This document shows positions 7,772-15,142 of a DNA stretch of 18,283 bases, piece by piece. Position 1 is the first letter of the stretch, and each line of letters begins with the position of its first letter. Origin of the DNA: Thermoplasmata archaeon (GTDB lineage: Archaea > Thermoplasmatota > Thermoplasmata > Thermoplasmatales > Thermoplasmataceae); contig JAKBRR010000009.1 in assembly GCA_021845325.1 (NCBI GenBank), forward strand, positions 1-18,283, written 5' to 3'. The notes beneath the pieces are model-generated. The model was not told the origin of the DNA and searched no databases. It saw nothing but the letters and a program-made list of their open reading frames with translations. The translations under genes and the position numbers were made by a program.

Positions 7772-8923
7772 TTGGAGGATTTTAGAAAGTATTATGTTTC
7801 CTATGCGCTGTTTTCTTTTTCCAACGGCCTATTCAGTATTTTTGCTAACGTTCTCTTCTTTTCCAATGGTAATTTGTCTGAGGTGATTTATTACCAAATT
7901 GCATATCAGTTATCTCAACTGGTATTTTTTATAGTTAGTACATTACTCATGAAATACATTAGTTCAAGAATATTATTTTCTACTGGAAATATCTTGAGAG
8001 GTATGGTTGTCTTGGGTTTGCTTTCATTTTCCTTTCTGTCTTCAAATGGAGCTCTTTTTGGACTCATAATGGGAATACCATCTGGCATATTTTGGGGAGG
8101 TAATGCAACATTTTCACTTCAGATATCTCGCCAGACAAACAGATTCAGCTTTCTATCCAGAAACTCATCCATTTCTGGACTATTCTCTCTAATCGCTCCA
8201 ACTATTGCAGGATTTCTCATTGCGTATTCTGAAGCAACAGGGATACTGAAATATCTTAATGACTTCGTTGTGGTTTCCATTTGTTTGATTCTCTCTGGGA
8301 TTATGGGACTAACCATAAAGGTTAGTGGTGAAAAAGGAGGCCTAATGAAAATATCCAGTACCATTGTATCAGAAAGTGGATACAACAAGTTCAGGCTCTA
8401 TTTCTTCTGTTCATCAGTTCTCGGTATAATATTGAGCAACGTAGTATCAGTTTATATATTTTATTTAACTGGAAATTATATAATTACTGGTACTTTCGGT
8501 ACAGTAACTGCTGCTATTGCCTTCTTGTCAAATATTATGGCCCCTAGATTAACCCAGTATTTCAAATGGTATGCCCATGTAGCAATTTTTGTTATAATAG
8601 TAGGGTCCTTTCTATTTTATATTAGGACATTCAATCAAGTTTTTTTCATATTTCTTGGATCAGCTCTAATTTTCTATTTTATATCTCCTGTGACAAATTT
8701 GGGAATGACAGAATTCATGGGTTATCTAGACAAATATAAAACAACAAGGCATTTCTGGATTAACAGGGAATATTATCTGAATTTTGGAAGAATAGTTTCA
8801 CTAGGTTCGGTTTTATGGATCTATACCTTTTACGGGTTAGCTTCTACCATTTATCTAATGCCTGTGTTTTCTCTAACAATGTTAGGATATATACCAATTT
8901 TGTTAAAAGGAAAGAAAAGTTAA
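7772..8923 (+). CDS. MFS-like multi-pass membrane transporter
   Basis: This 383-residue, highly hydrophobic protein has roughly 11-12 predicted membrane helices and short basic loops. It includes an MGIPSGIFWGGNATFSLQIS segment near residues 99-120, reminiscent of major facilitator helices 4-5. No specificity motif is recognised; a sugar, drug or metabolite exporter/importer are all possible. The start is odd: the frame opens at a TTG immediately after an in-frame TAA (7769-7771). No ATG lies near the start in this frame, and no Shine-Dalgarno or clear TATA box precedes it. An ATG at 7756 is in a different frame and gives a 9-codon ORF that overlaps this start, so a sequencing or true frameshift near 7775 is possible. 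The membrane-protein call is firm; the family call is moderate. Confidence 0.68.
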   Translation: MEDFRKYYVSYALFSFSNGLFSIFANVLFFSNGNLSEVIYYQIAYQLSQLVFFIVSTLLMKYISSRILFSTGNILRGMVVLGLLSFSFLSSNGALFGLIMGIPSGIFWGGNATFSLQISRQTNRFSFLSRNSSISGLFSLIAPTIAGFLIAYSEATGILKYLNDFVVVSICLILSGIMGLTIKVSGEKGGLMKISSTIVSESGYNKFRLYFFCSSVLGIILSNVVSVYIFYLTGNYIITGTFGTVTAAIAFLSNIMAPRLTQYFKWYAHVAIFVIIVGSFLFYIRTFNQVFFIFLGSALIFYFISPVTNLGMTEFMGYLDKYKTTRHFWINREYYLNFGRIVSLGSVLWIYTFYGLASTIYLMPVFSLTMLGYIPILLKGKKS

Positions 8924-8957
8924 AAAACTTCAAAAAAATTGATCTGGAAAGTTTTTT
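8922..8957 (+). terminator. Putative hairpin terminator after the MFS gene
   Basis: A perfect 9-bp stem, AAAAAACTT (8922-8930) and AAGTTTTTT (8949-8957), encloses an 18-nt loop and ends in a T6 run. It overlaps the stop codon of the MFS-like gene by two bases. The A/T composition makes chance pairing possible. Confidence 0.4.
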
Positions 8958-9036
8958 CAATGTCCTAAAAGCATTTAAAAAATACAATTTTTGTTAAAAT
9001 AATATTGCACGGTAACAATTTATTTGAAGGTCGAGA

Positions 9037-9909
9037 TTAATCTATGTCCATCGCCTCAATAGCTAACCCAATAAGAGGCGCTTTTTCTTTGAGTTCACTG
9101 GTAATGACTTTTACATTTTCTACAACATATTTATTTCCATTTTCTCTTACTTTTTTATTCATTGAATCTGAAAACCTTTTTCCGAGCTCTATACCAACGG
9201 TACCATTTAAAATGAAGAGCTCCGTGTTCAACAGGTTTGATATATTTATTATGTTAGCAACAAGTTCATTTGAAACCATTTCAAGAGTTTTAGCTGACAT
9301 TGGGTCCCCGCTATCGCTTGCTCTGAAAACTTCCTTGGCACTTATAGCATTTCTTCGCATAAGTTTCTCAATGCCCCTTCCAGAAATTTTTTCTTCCAGG
9401 AAACCAACTCGTGTCTTTTTTCCTAAATATTCTCTGGAAACGTTCCATCCGATTATCCCGGTGATCCCCCTGGACCCTTTTATAATATTCCCATCGCAAA
9501 CTATCCCCGCACCTATGCCCGTACCTATAAGGAATACAACCATATTTTGACTTCCATAGTGATTTAACTCTCCTCTAGTGTATGCAAGTCTATCATCTAT
9601 AACCACTGGGCGAATCCCTAACTTATCCTCTAAGATGTCTGCCAATGCAATATTGTCAAAATCTCTTAAATTTGGAGCGGTGACTATGTATGATCTCTCT
9701 CTTGTAATTCCCGGAATGTCTATTCCTATAAATTTAATTTCTTCCTTTTTTTTAGCTTCCAGTACAATTTCTACTATTATGTCAATAAGTTTTTCTTTGC
9801 TCTTATGTGGTGTTTCATGATATTTGGTTTCCAGTATGACCAAATCATCAGTGATCAATGAATCTCGAATCTTTGTACCTCCAATATCAAGTACTATTCC
9901 TTTTTTCAT
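9037..9909 (-). CDS. ROK-family sugar kinase-like protein (atypical)
   Basis: This 290-residue protein of the ASKHA/ROK family phosphorylates sugars, typically glucose, mannose, fructose or N-acetyl-hexosamines, with ATP. It has the N-terminal phosphate-1 loop LDIGGTKI (7-14), the catalytic-Asp region VVIDDRLAYTRGE (102-114, D105/D106), the phosphate-2 loop GTGIGAGI (129-136) and a C-terminal NGTVGIELGKRF segment. Two hallmark elements are absent. The GE(I/F)GH substrate-binding motif is replaced by GITGIIGW (148-155), and the zinc-binding CxCGxxGCxE motif is missing, with ISGRGIEK in that region. It may therefore use a different sugar or have lost activity. There is no N-terminal DNA-binding domain, so it is not a ROK repressor. 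It lies downstream of the SIS gene on the same strand, 73 nt away with its own TATA-like box. Confidence 0.78.
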   Translation of the reverse strand: MKKGIVLDIGGTKIRDSLITDDLVILETKYHETPHKSKEKLIDIIVEIVLEAKKKEEIKFIGIDIPGITRERSYIVTAPNLRDFDNIALADILEDKLGIRPVVIDDRLAYTRGELNHYGSQNMVVFLIGTGIGAGIVCDGNIIKGSRGITGIIGWNVSREYLGKKTRVGFLEEKISGRGIEKLMRRNAISAKEVFRASDSGDPMSAKTLEMVSNELVANIINISNLLNTELFILNGTVGIELGKRFSDSMNKKVRENGNKYVVENVKVITSELKEKAPLIGLAIEAMDID

Positions 9910-9930
9910 TTACTGTTAGAACTGAGAATG

Positions 9931-9940
9931 ATTAATTATA
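9931..9940 (-). promoter_or_regulatory. TATA-like box of the ROK gene
   Basis: On the minus strand TATAATTAAT lies 22-31 nt before the ATG at 9909. It suggests that the ROK gene can be transcribed on its own, not only by read-through from the SIS gene. Confidence 0.45.
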
Positions 9941-9982
9941 TTTTCGATGAATTCTGTTTTGAATAATTTCTCTTCTGGAAAA

Positions 9983-10753
9983 TTATTTCCCTGATATATG
10001 AGCAGAATATAATTCCCTATACTTTTCAATCACTGCATGCATTTTTGAATCAGCGTCTATATCAAATGCTCTTACTGGATTTACAAGTGGACTCACCCCT
10101 CTCCTCACAAGATCGCTGTAGGTTCCAATCGATAAAAGATTGGCTATAGTTAGTACCCCAATACTAGATAGTGGTCCTAGTCCAACTCCATTTATTTCGA
10201 TTGCTACATCTGAATCTGGAACCGAAGTGTCAATTATTACATCACAAACATCAGTAAAATTTTTGCCTGAGGGATGTTTTGACTTTGAATTCAAGCATCG
10301 GTGTAGAGACGTAACACCAACAACTTTTCCACCCATTTCCTTGAATTTGATGGCAATTTCCATAGTTACTGGTGTAGAGCCACTATGAGAAAATATTAAT
10401 AGTGAATCCTGCCTGTGAATTTTATAGTTTTCTATAATGGAATCTGCATATGCAGCATTATTTTCTAAATAATTAAATTGGGAAAATCCTAGGTTGCCTA
10501 CAATTTGTGTGAAAAAAGATAGTGGAAGATCGTTTATTGGCATAAAACCTACAATTCCCCCATATCTTGGATATATTTCTTCGATTGGAATTATAGAGTG
10601 GCCAGAGCCAAACATAAACATTACATGATTATCCGTAATAGAATCTGCTGCTATTTGAGCCGCTTTTTCTATGTTCGCACTTTGACTAGATTTTATTTTT
10701 TCAATCAGATCCTTCTCTCTTTCTATCCATTTGCTGTATAATTCTTCACTCAT
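9983..10753 (-). CDS. SIS-domain sugar-phosphate protein, UPF0309 type
   Basis: A single SIS domain in 256 residues. SIS domains bind phosphosugars in isomerases, MurNAc-6-phosphate etherase and related enzymes. The first SIS strand-loop is FMFGSGHS (47-53). The phosphate-binding loop FSHSGSTPVT (121-130) is followed by GGKVVGVTSL (141-150), then SKHPSGKNFTDVCDVIIDT (about 158-176), a combination typical of the uncharacterised UPF0309/'sugar isomerase' group. An upstream TTG at 10768 would add five residues, but the ATG at 10753 sits 21-30 nt after a TATA-like box and is preferred. It precedes the ROK gene, implying linked sugar-phosphate chemistry, and is divergent from the ABC operon. The reaction is unknown for the family; an amino-sugar phosphate substrate is an inference from relatives and neighbours. 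Confidence 0.8.
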   Translation of the reverse strand: MSEELYSKWIEREKDLIEKIKSSQSANIEKAAQIAADSITDNHVMFMFGSGHSIIPIEEIYPRYGGIVGFMPINDLPLSFFTQIVGNLGFSQFNYLENNAAYADSIIENYKIHRQDSLLIFSHSGSTPVTMEIAIKFKEMGGKVVGVTSLHRCLNSKSKHPSGKNFTDVCDVIIDTSVPDSDVAIEINGVGLGPLSSIGVLTIANLLSIGTYSDLVRRGVSPLVNPVRAFDIDADSKMHAVIEKYRELYSAHISGK

Positions 10754-10773
10754 AAAAAGAAAATCCAAGTACC

Positions 10774-10783
10774 AATAAAAACT
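10774..10783 (-). promoter_or_regulatory. TATA-like box of the SIS gene
   Basis: On the minus strand AGTTTTTATT lies 21-30 nt before the ATG at 10753. Its position selects the ATG over the TTG at 10768 as the start. Confidence 0.4.
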
Positions 10784-11150
10784 TAATTGAACAAAATCTA
10801 GCGAATTTAATCACCATAGAAATTTTATTTGTCAATAATTCCAACTGCTGAAATTGGTTCGTCTAAATTTAAGTGAATTTGACAAAACTTACAAATAATT
10901 ACTTACTAATGCAGCAAAACAGAAAGAGAAAGCGCTGATGATGAATGGGTTTTGGCACATCAATTCCTATGTAGTTAAAAATGAACAATGCTATTAACAT
11001 GGATTGCCTGAATTTTCTCACTACTTCAACACAATTACCACTTTTAGCTTTAATAATTTAATCTACAACTATTTATCGTTCTGACCTTTTCCATGAAGCT
11101 TGTTAAAAGCTTTTTTCATTTTATTTAATTGTTTTTGTTCATTGGAATAA

Positions 11151-11240
11151 ATTAATATATGTTGATTTAGTCTAGAAACTTAACACTATGTGTACTGTTA
11201 GTGAACCCTATTATTATGGGTAAAGTGTTCTGATTGAGGT
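11151..11240 (+). promoter_or_regulatory. Control region of the ABC operon: TATA candidates, dyad and Shine-Dalgarno
   Basis: Two TATA candidates are seen: ATTAATATAT at 11151-11160 and CTATTATTAT near 11208-11217. Between them is a dyad CACTA-N10-TAGTG (11184-11188 and 11199-11203). A Shine-Dalgarno-like GAGGT at 11236-11240 lies 9 nt before the ATG at 11250. Unlike most first genes in the window, this operon appears to start with a leader. With the distal TATA the leader would be about 65 nt and the dyad would sit at the transcription start, as for a repressor site. With the proximal TATA the dyad would lie just upstream, as for an activator site. Confidence 0.35.
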
Positions 11241-11249
11241 AAGAAACTA

Positions 11250-12344
11250 ATGACGATTGAAGGAAATATGATGGAAGGAGATATTAATGAGACAGAGCCA
11301 TCTCCAGATGATATTGATCTAAATCAGTTTAAATATAGTAGGTTCAGAGGTCTTAAAAACAGGTATTCCAAGAGCTATCTAATCAAAAGACTGAGCGCTT
11401 TGTTCATTGTATTTATTGCGGTTCTTATACTTATATTTATACTGCCACGAACGATGCCAGGAAATTTTGTCCTTACATACGTGAGGCAGCTTGAGAGAGA
11501 ACATCCGGGTGTTAATGGAAAGATCATTGCGGCAAGAATTAAGGCCCTTTTTGGATACAATGTTCCAATTTATATACAGTTTGAGATATATTTAAGAAAT
11601 ATACTCTCGCTAACTCCAAATTTTGGACCTTCATTTGAGTACTACCCAACTCCTGCATGGACAGTTGTTGGTTTTGGAATTTTTTGGACATTGTTACTAC
11701 TCGGAACATCTCAGGCTATAGCTTGGGTAATAGGAATATTCCTTGGAACATGGTTATCATTTAAAAAGGGAAAATTTATAGACAAAGTTGTACAACCTGC
11801 GTTTTATTTTATGAGTTCCATACCATCTTTCTGGTTGGCCATGCTTTTCATCTTGTTTTTTGCTGTTGATTTAAGATTCTTCCCTTCCGCAGGTGCTTAT
11901 TCCACAACAATTAATGTGCCCAGCGTATTAGATCACATGTTCTTGCCTCTAATGGTGATTGTTATTGTGAGTTTGCCTTCCCATACTTTAGTCATAAGGG
12001 CGGCTGCTATTGAAACTTTAGGAAGTGATTTTCTAAAGTCAATGAAGGCTCAGGGATTTTCCAACCATACGATTTTGATGAGAGTGATGAAGAATTCATT
12101 GCTACCGTCAATAACTAATCTAATGCTTAATATCGGGTATCTCATAGGAGGTATTTTCACGGTTGAAATCACTTTTTCATACCCAGGGATGGGGACTATA
12201 ATTGCAGATGCGGTACTGGCTGAGGATTATCCTGTCATTGAAGCTTCTTTATATATTGTTACTCTGGTAATTCTTTTGTCTAACCTCGCAGCCGATCTAT
12301 TATATCCACTCATCGATCCAAGGGTTTCATATGTAGGAGATTGA
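11250..12344 (+). CDS. ABC transporter permease, DppB/OppB type
   Basis: A 364-residue inner permease subunit of a peptide/nickel/oligosaccharide-class ABC importer. A hydrophilic, acidic N-terminal extension of about 48 residues precedes the first membrane helix (about 49-66), longer than in typical DppB proteins. The conserved LPRTMPGN segment follows (65-72), then an external loop and about five further helices. The cytoplasmic EAA-like coupling loop is FLKSMKAQGFSNHTILMRVM (261-280), and the family ending TFSYPGMG...YPVI...YPLIDPRV is present. The ATG at 11250 has a GAGGT site 9 nt upstream. It is the first gene of a four-gene operon and is followed after 1 nt by the DppC-type gene. Substrate cannot be read; in archaea such systems often carry oligosaccharides. 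Confidence 0.88.
   Translation: MTIEGNMMEGDINETEPSPDDIDLNQFKYSRFRGLKNRYSKSYLIKRLSALFIVFIAVLILIFILPRTMPGNFVLTYVRQLEREHPGVNGKIIAARIKALFGYNVPIYIQFEIYLRNILSLTPNFGPSFEYYPTPAWTVVGFGIFWTLLLLGTSQAIAWVIGIFLGTWLSFKKGKFIDKVVQPAFYFMSSIPSFWLAMLFILFFAVDLRFFPSAGAYSTTINVPSVLDHMFLPLMVIVIVSLPSHTLVIRAAAIETLGSDFLKSMKAQGFSNHTILMRVMKNSLLPSITNLMLNIGYLIGGIFTVEITFSYPGMGTIIADAVLAEDYPVIEASLYIVTLVILLSNLAADLLYPLIDPRVSYVGD
12335..12341 (+). promoter_or_regulatory. Shine-Dalgarno site of the DppC-type gene
   Basis: AGGAGAT lies inside the end of the preceding permease gene, 4 nt before the ATG at 12346. It supports coupled translation of the two permeases. Confidence 0.5.
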
Positions 12345-12345
12345 G

Positions 12346-13200
12346 ATGATAAATAGAAATACACTTATAGGAAGCATACTAGTAGCCGCAAAGAACAGTA
12401 GATTTGTTAAGGTTGGTTTTTCAATAGTTGTTTTCTTTGTAGCCCTTGCAGGATTGAGCTATATCTATATGCCGTATAATCCACTTGTAACTGTTGGTCC
12501 AGATTTTGCTCCTCCCTCCTTTAAGTACTGGTTTGGAACAACCAATATTGGTCAGGACGTTTTCAGCCAGTGGATGTATGGAGCTAGATCAACATTACTT
12601 GTTGGCTTCCTTGCAGCTACAGTTAGTGTTGCAATTGGGTTGACGGTCGGGCTTGTCGCTGGTTATGTAAAGAGAGCAGACAATCCCCTAATGAGGCTTA
12701 CAGATGTGGTCCTCACACTTCCTGCATTACCTCTACTGATTACAATTGCAGCTTTTGTGAAACCTAGTGTGTTTGTTGTGGCGATTTTGATAGCTCTCTT
12801 GGCATGGGGTGGAAAAGCAAGAGTTGTTAGATCCATGACTATTTCTCTCAAGGAATCGCCTTCTGTAGAAATTGCAAGAATGAGTGGAGTGCCTAACCGA
12901 AAGATTCTTTTTTCTGATATTTTGAGACATACGCTCCCGATTGTTCTGACATATTCACTATTCACAATTATAGGAGCAATATTAACGGCAGCAGGTCTTG
13001 ATTTCATAGGAGTTGGACCGGTTACGTCTTATAGTTGGGGAGCCGTTGTATCTCTAGCGAATTCTGCAGGTGCAGTTCTTGCTGGTGCTTGGTGGTGGTT
13101 CCTTGTTCCAGGATTAAGTATAGCAATCCTAGCAACGGGTTTTGCCCTGATAGCCTATGGTCTTGAAACTGCTTTTAAGGCAACAGGAGGTAATAATTAA
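12346..13200 (+). CDS. ABC transporter permease, DppC/OppC type
   Basis: The second permease subunit has 284 residues. It has a first membrane helix at about 23-41, then the family signature FGTTNIGQDVFSQWMYGAR (63-81), which corresponds to the LGTDxxGRDxxSRxxxGAR motif of DppC proteins. Further helices follow, with the EAA-like coupling loop EIARMSGVPNRKILFSDILR (175-194). The C-terminal part is GLDFIGVG...SWG...AGAWWWFLVPG, also typical. It starts 1 nt after the stop of the DppB-type gene and its own stop abuts the next ATG, so it is clearly co-transcribed. It should pair with the DppB-type subunit to form the membrane channel. Family and position leave little doubt; transported substrate unknown. 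Confidence 0.9.
   Translation: MINRNTLIGSILVAAKNSRFVKVGFSIVVFFVALAGLSYIYMPYNPLVTVGPDFAPPSFKYWFGTTNIGQDVFSQWMYGARSTLLVGFLAATVSVAIGLTVGLVAGYVKRADNPLMRLTDVVLTLPALPLLITIAAFVKPSVFVVAILIALLAWGGKARVVRSMTISLKESPSVEIARMSGVPNRKILFSDILRHTLPIVLTYSLFTIIGAILTAAGLDFIGVGPVTSYSWGAVVSLANSAGAVLAGAWWWFLVPGLSIAILATGFALIAYGLETAFKATGGNN
13185..13191 (+). promoter_or_regulatory. Strong Shine-Dalgarno site of the DppD-type gene
   Basis: AGGAGGT lies 9 nt before the ATG at 13201, within the last codons of the DppC-type gene. It is the best Shine-Dalgarno match in the window and fixes the start of the first ATPase gene. Confidence 0.6.
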
Positions 13201-14187
13201 ATGGAGAAAATGGTAACTAATTCAAGTTCAATATTATCGGTTAGAGATCTTAGTGTGGAGTATTATTCCTTTGGGAAATATACGAAAGCACTCAGAAGCA
13301 TTAATTTTGATCTTTATGAAAACGAAGTTTTAGGGATTCTTGGAGAAAGCGGATCAGGGAAAAGTACCGTTGGCTTTGCTTTACTAAATATGATAGAAGA
13401 ACCACATAAGATCAGTGGCTCTGTTACCTATCACTTAGGTACTGATGTAGATTTACTTAAGGCTTCTCAAGGTAGATTGAATAGATACAGGTGGTCAAAA
13501 GTTGCAATGATTTTTCAGGCATCTATGAATTCATTCGATCCCCTGGCGACTGTGGGTAATAATTTTGCTCAATTACTTCTAGAGAAAAAAGTGGTGAAAA
13601 CAAAAGATGAGGCAAAGAGAAGAGTTATAACGCTGTTCAGACAATTTAACCTTCCTGATATTACATTTAACCTTTTCCCTTTTGAACTGAGCGGAGGAAT
13701 GAAGCAGAGAGTAAGCATTGCAATGGCAATTTCGTGCAATCCATCGGTGCTCATTGCTGATGAACCAACAACTGCACTCGATACAGTTACACAATTTAAT
13801 GTTTTACAGATAATTAAAGATATTGTGTCCTCACATCAGGTTAAAAGTGCAATTTTCATTACACACGATGTGAGCGTTGAATTTCTGATGGCCGATAGGA
13901 TCATGATAATGCTTGGTGGACGAATAGTAGAGTATGGAACAAAGGATGAGATGAGAAGGAATGTAAAGCATCCATATACGAAGTACCTTCTTGAAGGAAT
14001 GATAAGCGGTGGAAAATCTAAGGTTATGCAAAAAACTAATTCTTTGAACTTTAAATTTGATCCTGATCTTTCCTGCCCATTTGTAAGACAATGCGAGAAG
14101 GCAACCCAAATATGTAGCTCAAAGTTCCCGGAACCTGAGAGTATTACCGATACTCATGTTATCTATTGCTACAACTATGATAGGTGA
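13201..14187 (+). CDS. ABC transporter ATP-binding protein, DppD/OppD type
   Basis: A 328-residue nucleotide-binding subunit. Walker A is GESGSGKST (48-56), the Q-loop is Q106, the signature is ELSGGMKQR (162-170), Walker B is VLIADEP (183-189) and the H-loop is in FITHDVS. The C-terminal oligopeptide-transporter domain carries four cysteines spaced C-x5-C-x6-C-x17-C (C292, C298, C305, C323). A similar arrangement binds an iron-sulfur cluster in some Dpp ATPases. The ATG abuts the stop of the DppC-type gene and has a strong Shine-Dalgarno site. It should form the ATPase heterodimer with the following gene, powering uptake. All catalytic motifs are intact. Confidence 0.91.
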   Translation: MEKMVTNSSSILSVRDLSVEYYSFGKYTKALRSINFDLYENEVLGILGESGSGKSTVGFALLNMIEEPHKISGSVTYHLGTDVDLLKASQGRLNRYRWSKVAMIFQASMNSFDPLATVGNNFAQLLLEKKVVKTKDEAKRRVITLFRQFNLPDITFNLFPFELSGGMKQRVSIAMAISCNPSVLIADEPTTALDTVTQFNVLQIIKDIVSSHQVKSAIFITHDVSVEFLMADRIMIMLGGRIVEYGTKDEMRRNVKHPYTKYLLEGMISGGKSKVMQKTNSLNFKFDPDLSCPFVRQCEKATQICSSKFPEPESITDTHVIYCYNYDR

Positions 14188-14188
14188 T
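14182..14188 (+). promoter_or_regulatory. Shine-Dalgarno site choosing the DppF-type start
   Basis: AGGTGAT overlaps the stop codon of the DppD-type gene (TGA at 14185-14187) and lies 3 nt before the ATG at 14192. It matches the downstream half of the archaeal GGAGGTGAT consensus. It therefore selects ATG 14192 over the upstream in-frame ATGs at 14156 and 14177. Confidence 0.55.
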
Positions 14189-14191
14189 AAA

Positions 14192-15142
14192 ATGGATGAT
14201 GAAATGGAATTTGTGAATGTCTATAAGTTTTATAAAGGCAAAACTGGAGGCATTAATACTGCTCTTGACGATGTAACAACCACTTTTTCCAGTGGTAAAA
14301 TATATGGAATCGTTGGAGAGAGTGGATCTGGGAAATCAACTATGGGGAGGATTGCCGTTGGGTTGATATATGCTAATAAGGGAAAAGTATTGCTTAGAGG
14401 AAAAGACATAGGAAAAATGAAGGACAAAGAAAAGTTCAAAGAAGCACAATACATTCACCAAGATCCATATAGTTCGTTAGACCCATATTTGAGGGTTTAT
14501 GAGATATTGGAAAGACCTCTCATATACTTATTAAATATTAAGGATAAAGGGCAGAGAAGAGAAATGGTTCAGGATATGCTAAGTAGTGCTGGTTTGGGAA
14601 GTGAATATTACGATAAGACAGTCCAAGAGTTGAGTGGTGGTGAAAGACAGAGAGTGTTGGTTGCAAGAGCTTTCATAACGAATCCAAGTTTTATTGTAGC
14701 GGACGAACCAACTACTATGATAGATTTTGTTCATAGAAAAGAAATAATGAACATAATCAGTGGCTTAGGACAGCAGAAACACAGTACAATAATGCTCATT
14801 TCTCATGATATTTCGGCAGTTGAAGGGATATCAACGGATGTTCTTGTAATGTTCAAGGGAAAAATAGTGGAAAGAGGCGATACTAAGACTATTATTAATA
14901 GTCCACTGCACCCTTACACTAGATTGTTACTAGAGGTATCTCCTGAGATGGTAGTTAAGAGAGGTAAGGGATTTACTAACAGTGAATATGCAGTTCCTCC
15001 ATCATTAAGGTTAGTATCAACAGTAAAGAAAGGCTGCAATTATAAAGATCAGTGCCCTTTTGTGATGCAGAGATGTCGTGAAGAGGAGCCCCTATTAAAA
15101 AATGTAGGAAGTCAGGAAGTTGCTTGCTTCAAATATTTTTGA
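14192..15142 (+). CDS. ABC transporter ATP-binding protein, DppF/OppF type
   Basis: The second ATPase subunit has 316 residues from the chosen start. Walker A is GESGSGKST (42-50), the Q-loop is Q90 in YIHQDPYSSLDP, the signature is ELSGGERQR (146-154), Walker B is FIVADEP (167-173) and the H-loop is H205 in LISHD. The D-loop reads TMID rather than the common SALD. The C-terminal domain has four cysteines spaced C-x5-C-x6-C-x16-C (C282, C288, C295, C312), nearly the same as in the upstream ATPase. The start lies 4 nt after the previous stop, with an AGGTGAT site. It is the last gene of the operon; a hairpin and T-tract follow about 150 nt downstream. The upstream in-frame ATG at 14156 would overlap the previous gene and has no better support. 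Confidence 0.91.
   Translation: MDDEMEFVNVYKFYKGKTGGINTALDDVTTTFSSGKIYGIVGESGSGKSTMGRIAVGLIYANKGKVLLRGKDIGKMKDKEKFKEAQYIHQDPYSSLDPYLRVYEILERPLIYLLNIKDKGQRREMVQDMLSSAGLGSEYYDKTVQELSGGERQRVLVARAFITNPSFIVADEPTTMIDFVHRKEIMNIISGLGQQKHSTIMLISHDISAVEGISTDVLVMFKGKIVERGDTKTIINSPLHPYTRLLLEVSPEMVVKRGKGFTNSEYAVPPSLRLVSTVKKGCNYKDQCPFVMQRCREEEPLLKNVGSQEVACFKYF

Larger units (their letters stand above)
10754..11249. other. Long divergent intergenic region between SIS gene and ABC operon
   Basis: At about 496 nt this is the largest non-coding gap in the window. It contains the SIS promoter at its left end and the ABC-operon control region at its right end. Between them is A/T-rich sequence with only very short ORFs (for example 19 codons from about 10938) that have no supporting signals. 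An AAGCTT repeat with a palindromic AAAAGCTTTT and a T-run lies at 11096-11116. No RNA gene is recognised. Confidence 0.5.

Noticed and set aside
9044..9550. 168-codon plus-strand ORF
   Set aside because: Entirely antisense to the ROK gene, whose kinase motifs are clear; its Ser/Phe/Ile/Pro-rich composition is typical of a shadow frame.
10938..10997. 19-codon ORF starting MMNGFW
   Set aside because: Too short and unsupported by any signal; kept only as part of the intergenic description.
11096..11116. AAGCTT repeat/palindrome with T-run as a terminator
   Set aside because: There is no upstream gene on the plus strand for it to terminate, and the palindromes are short in A/T-rich DNA.
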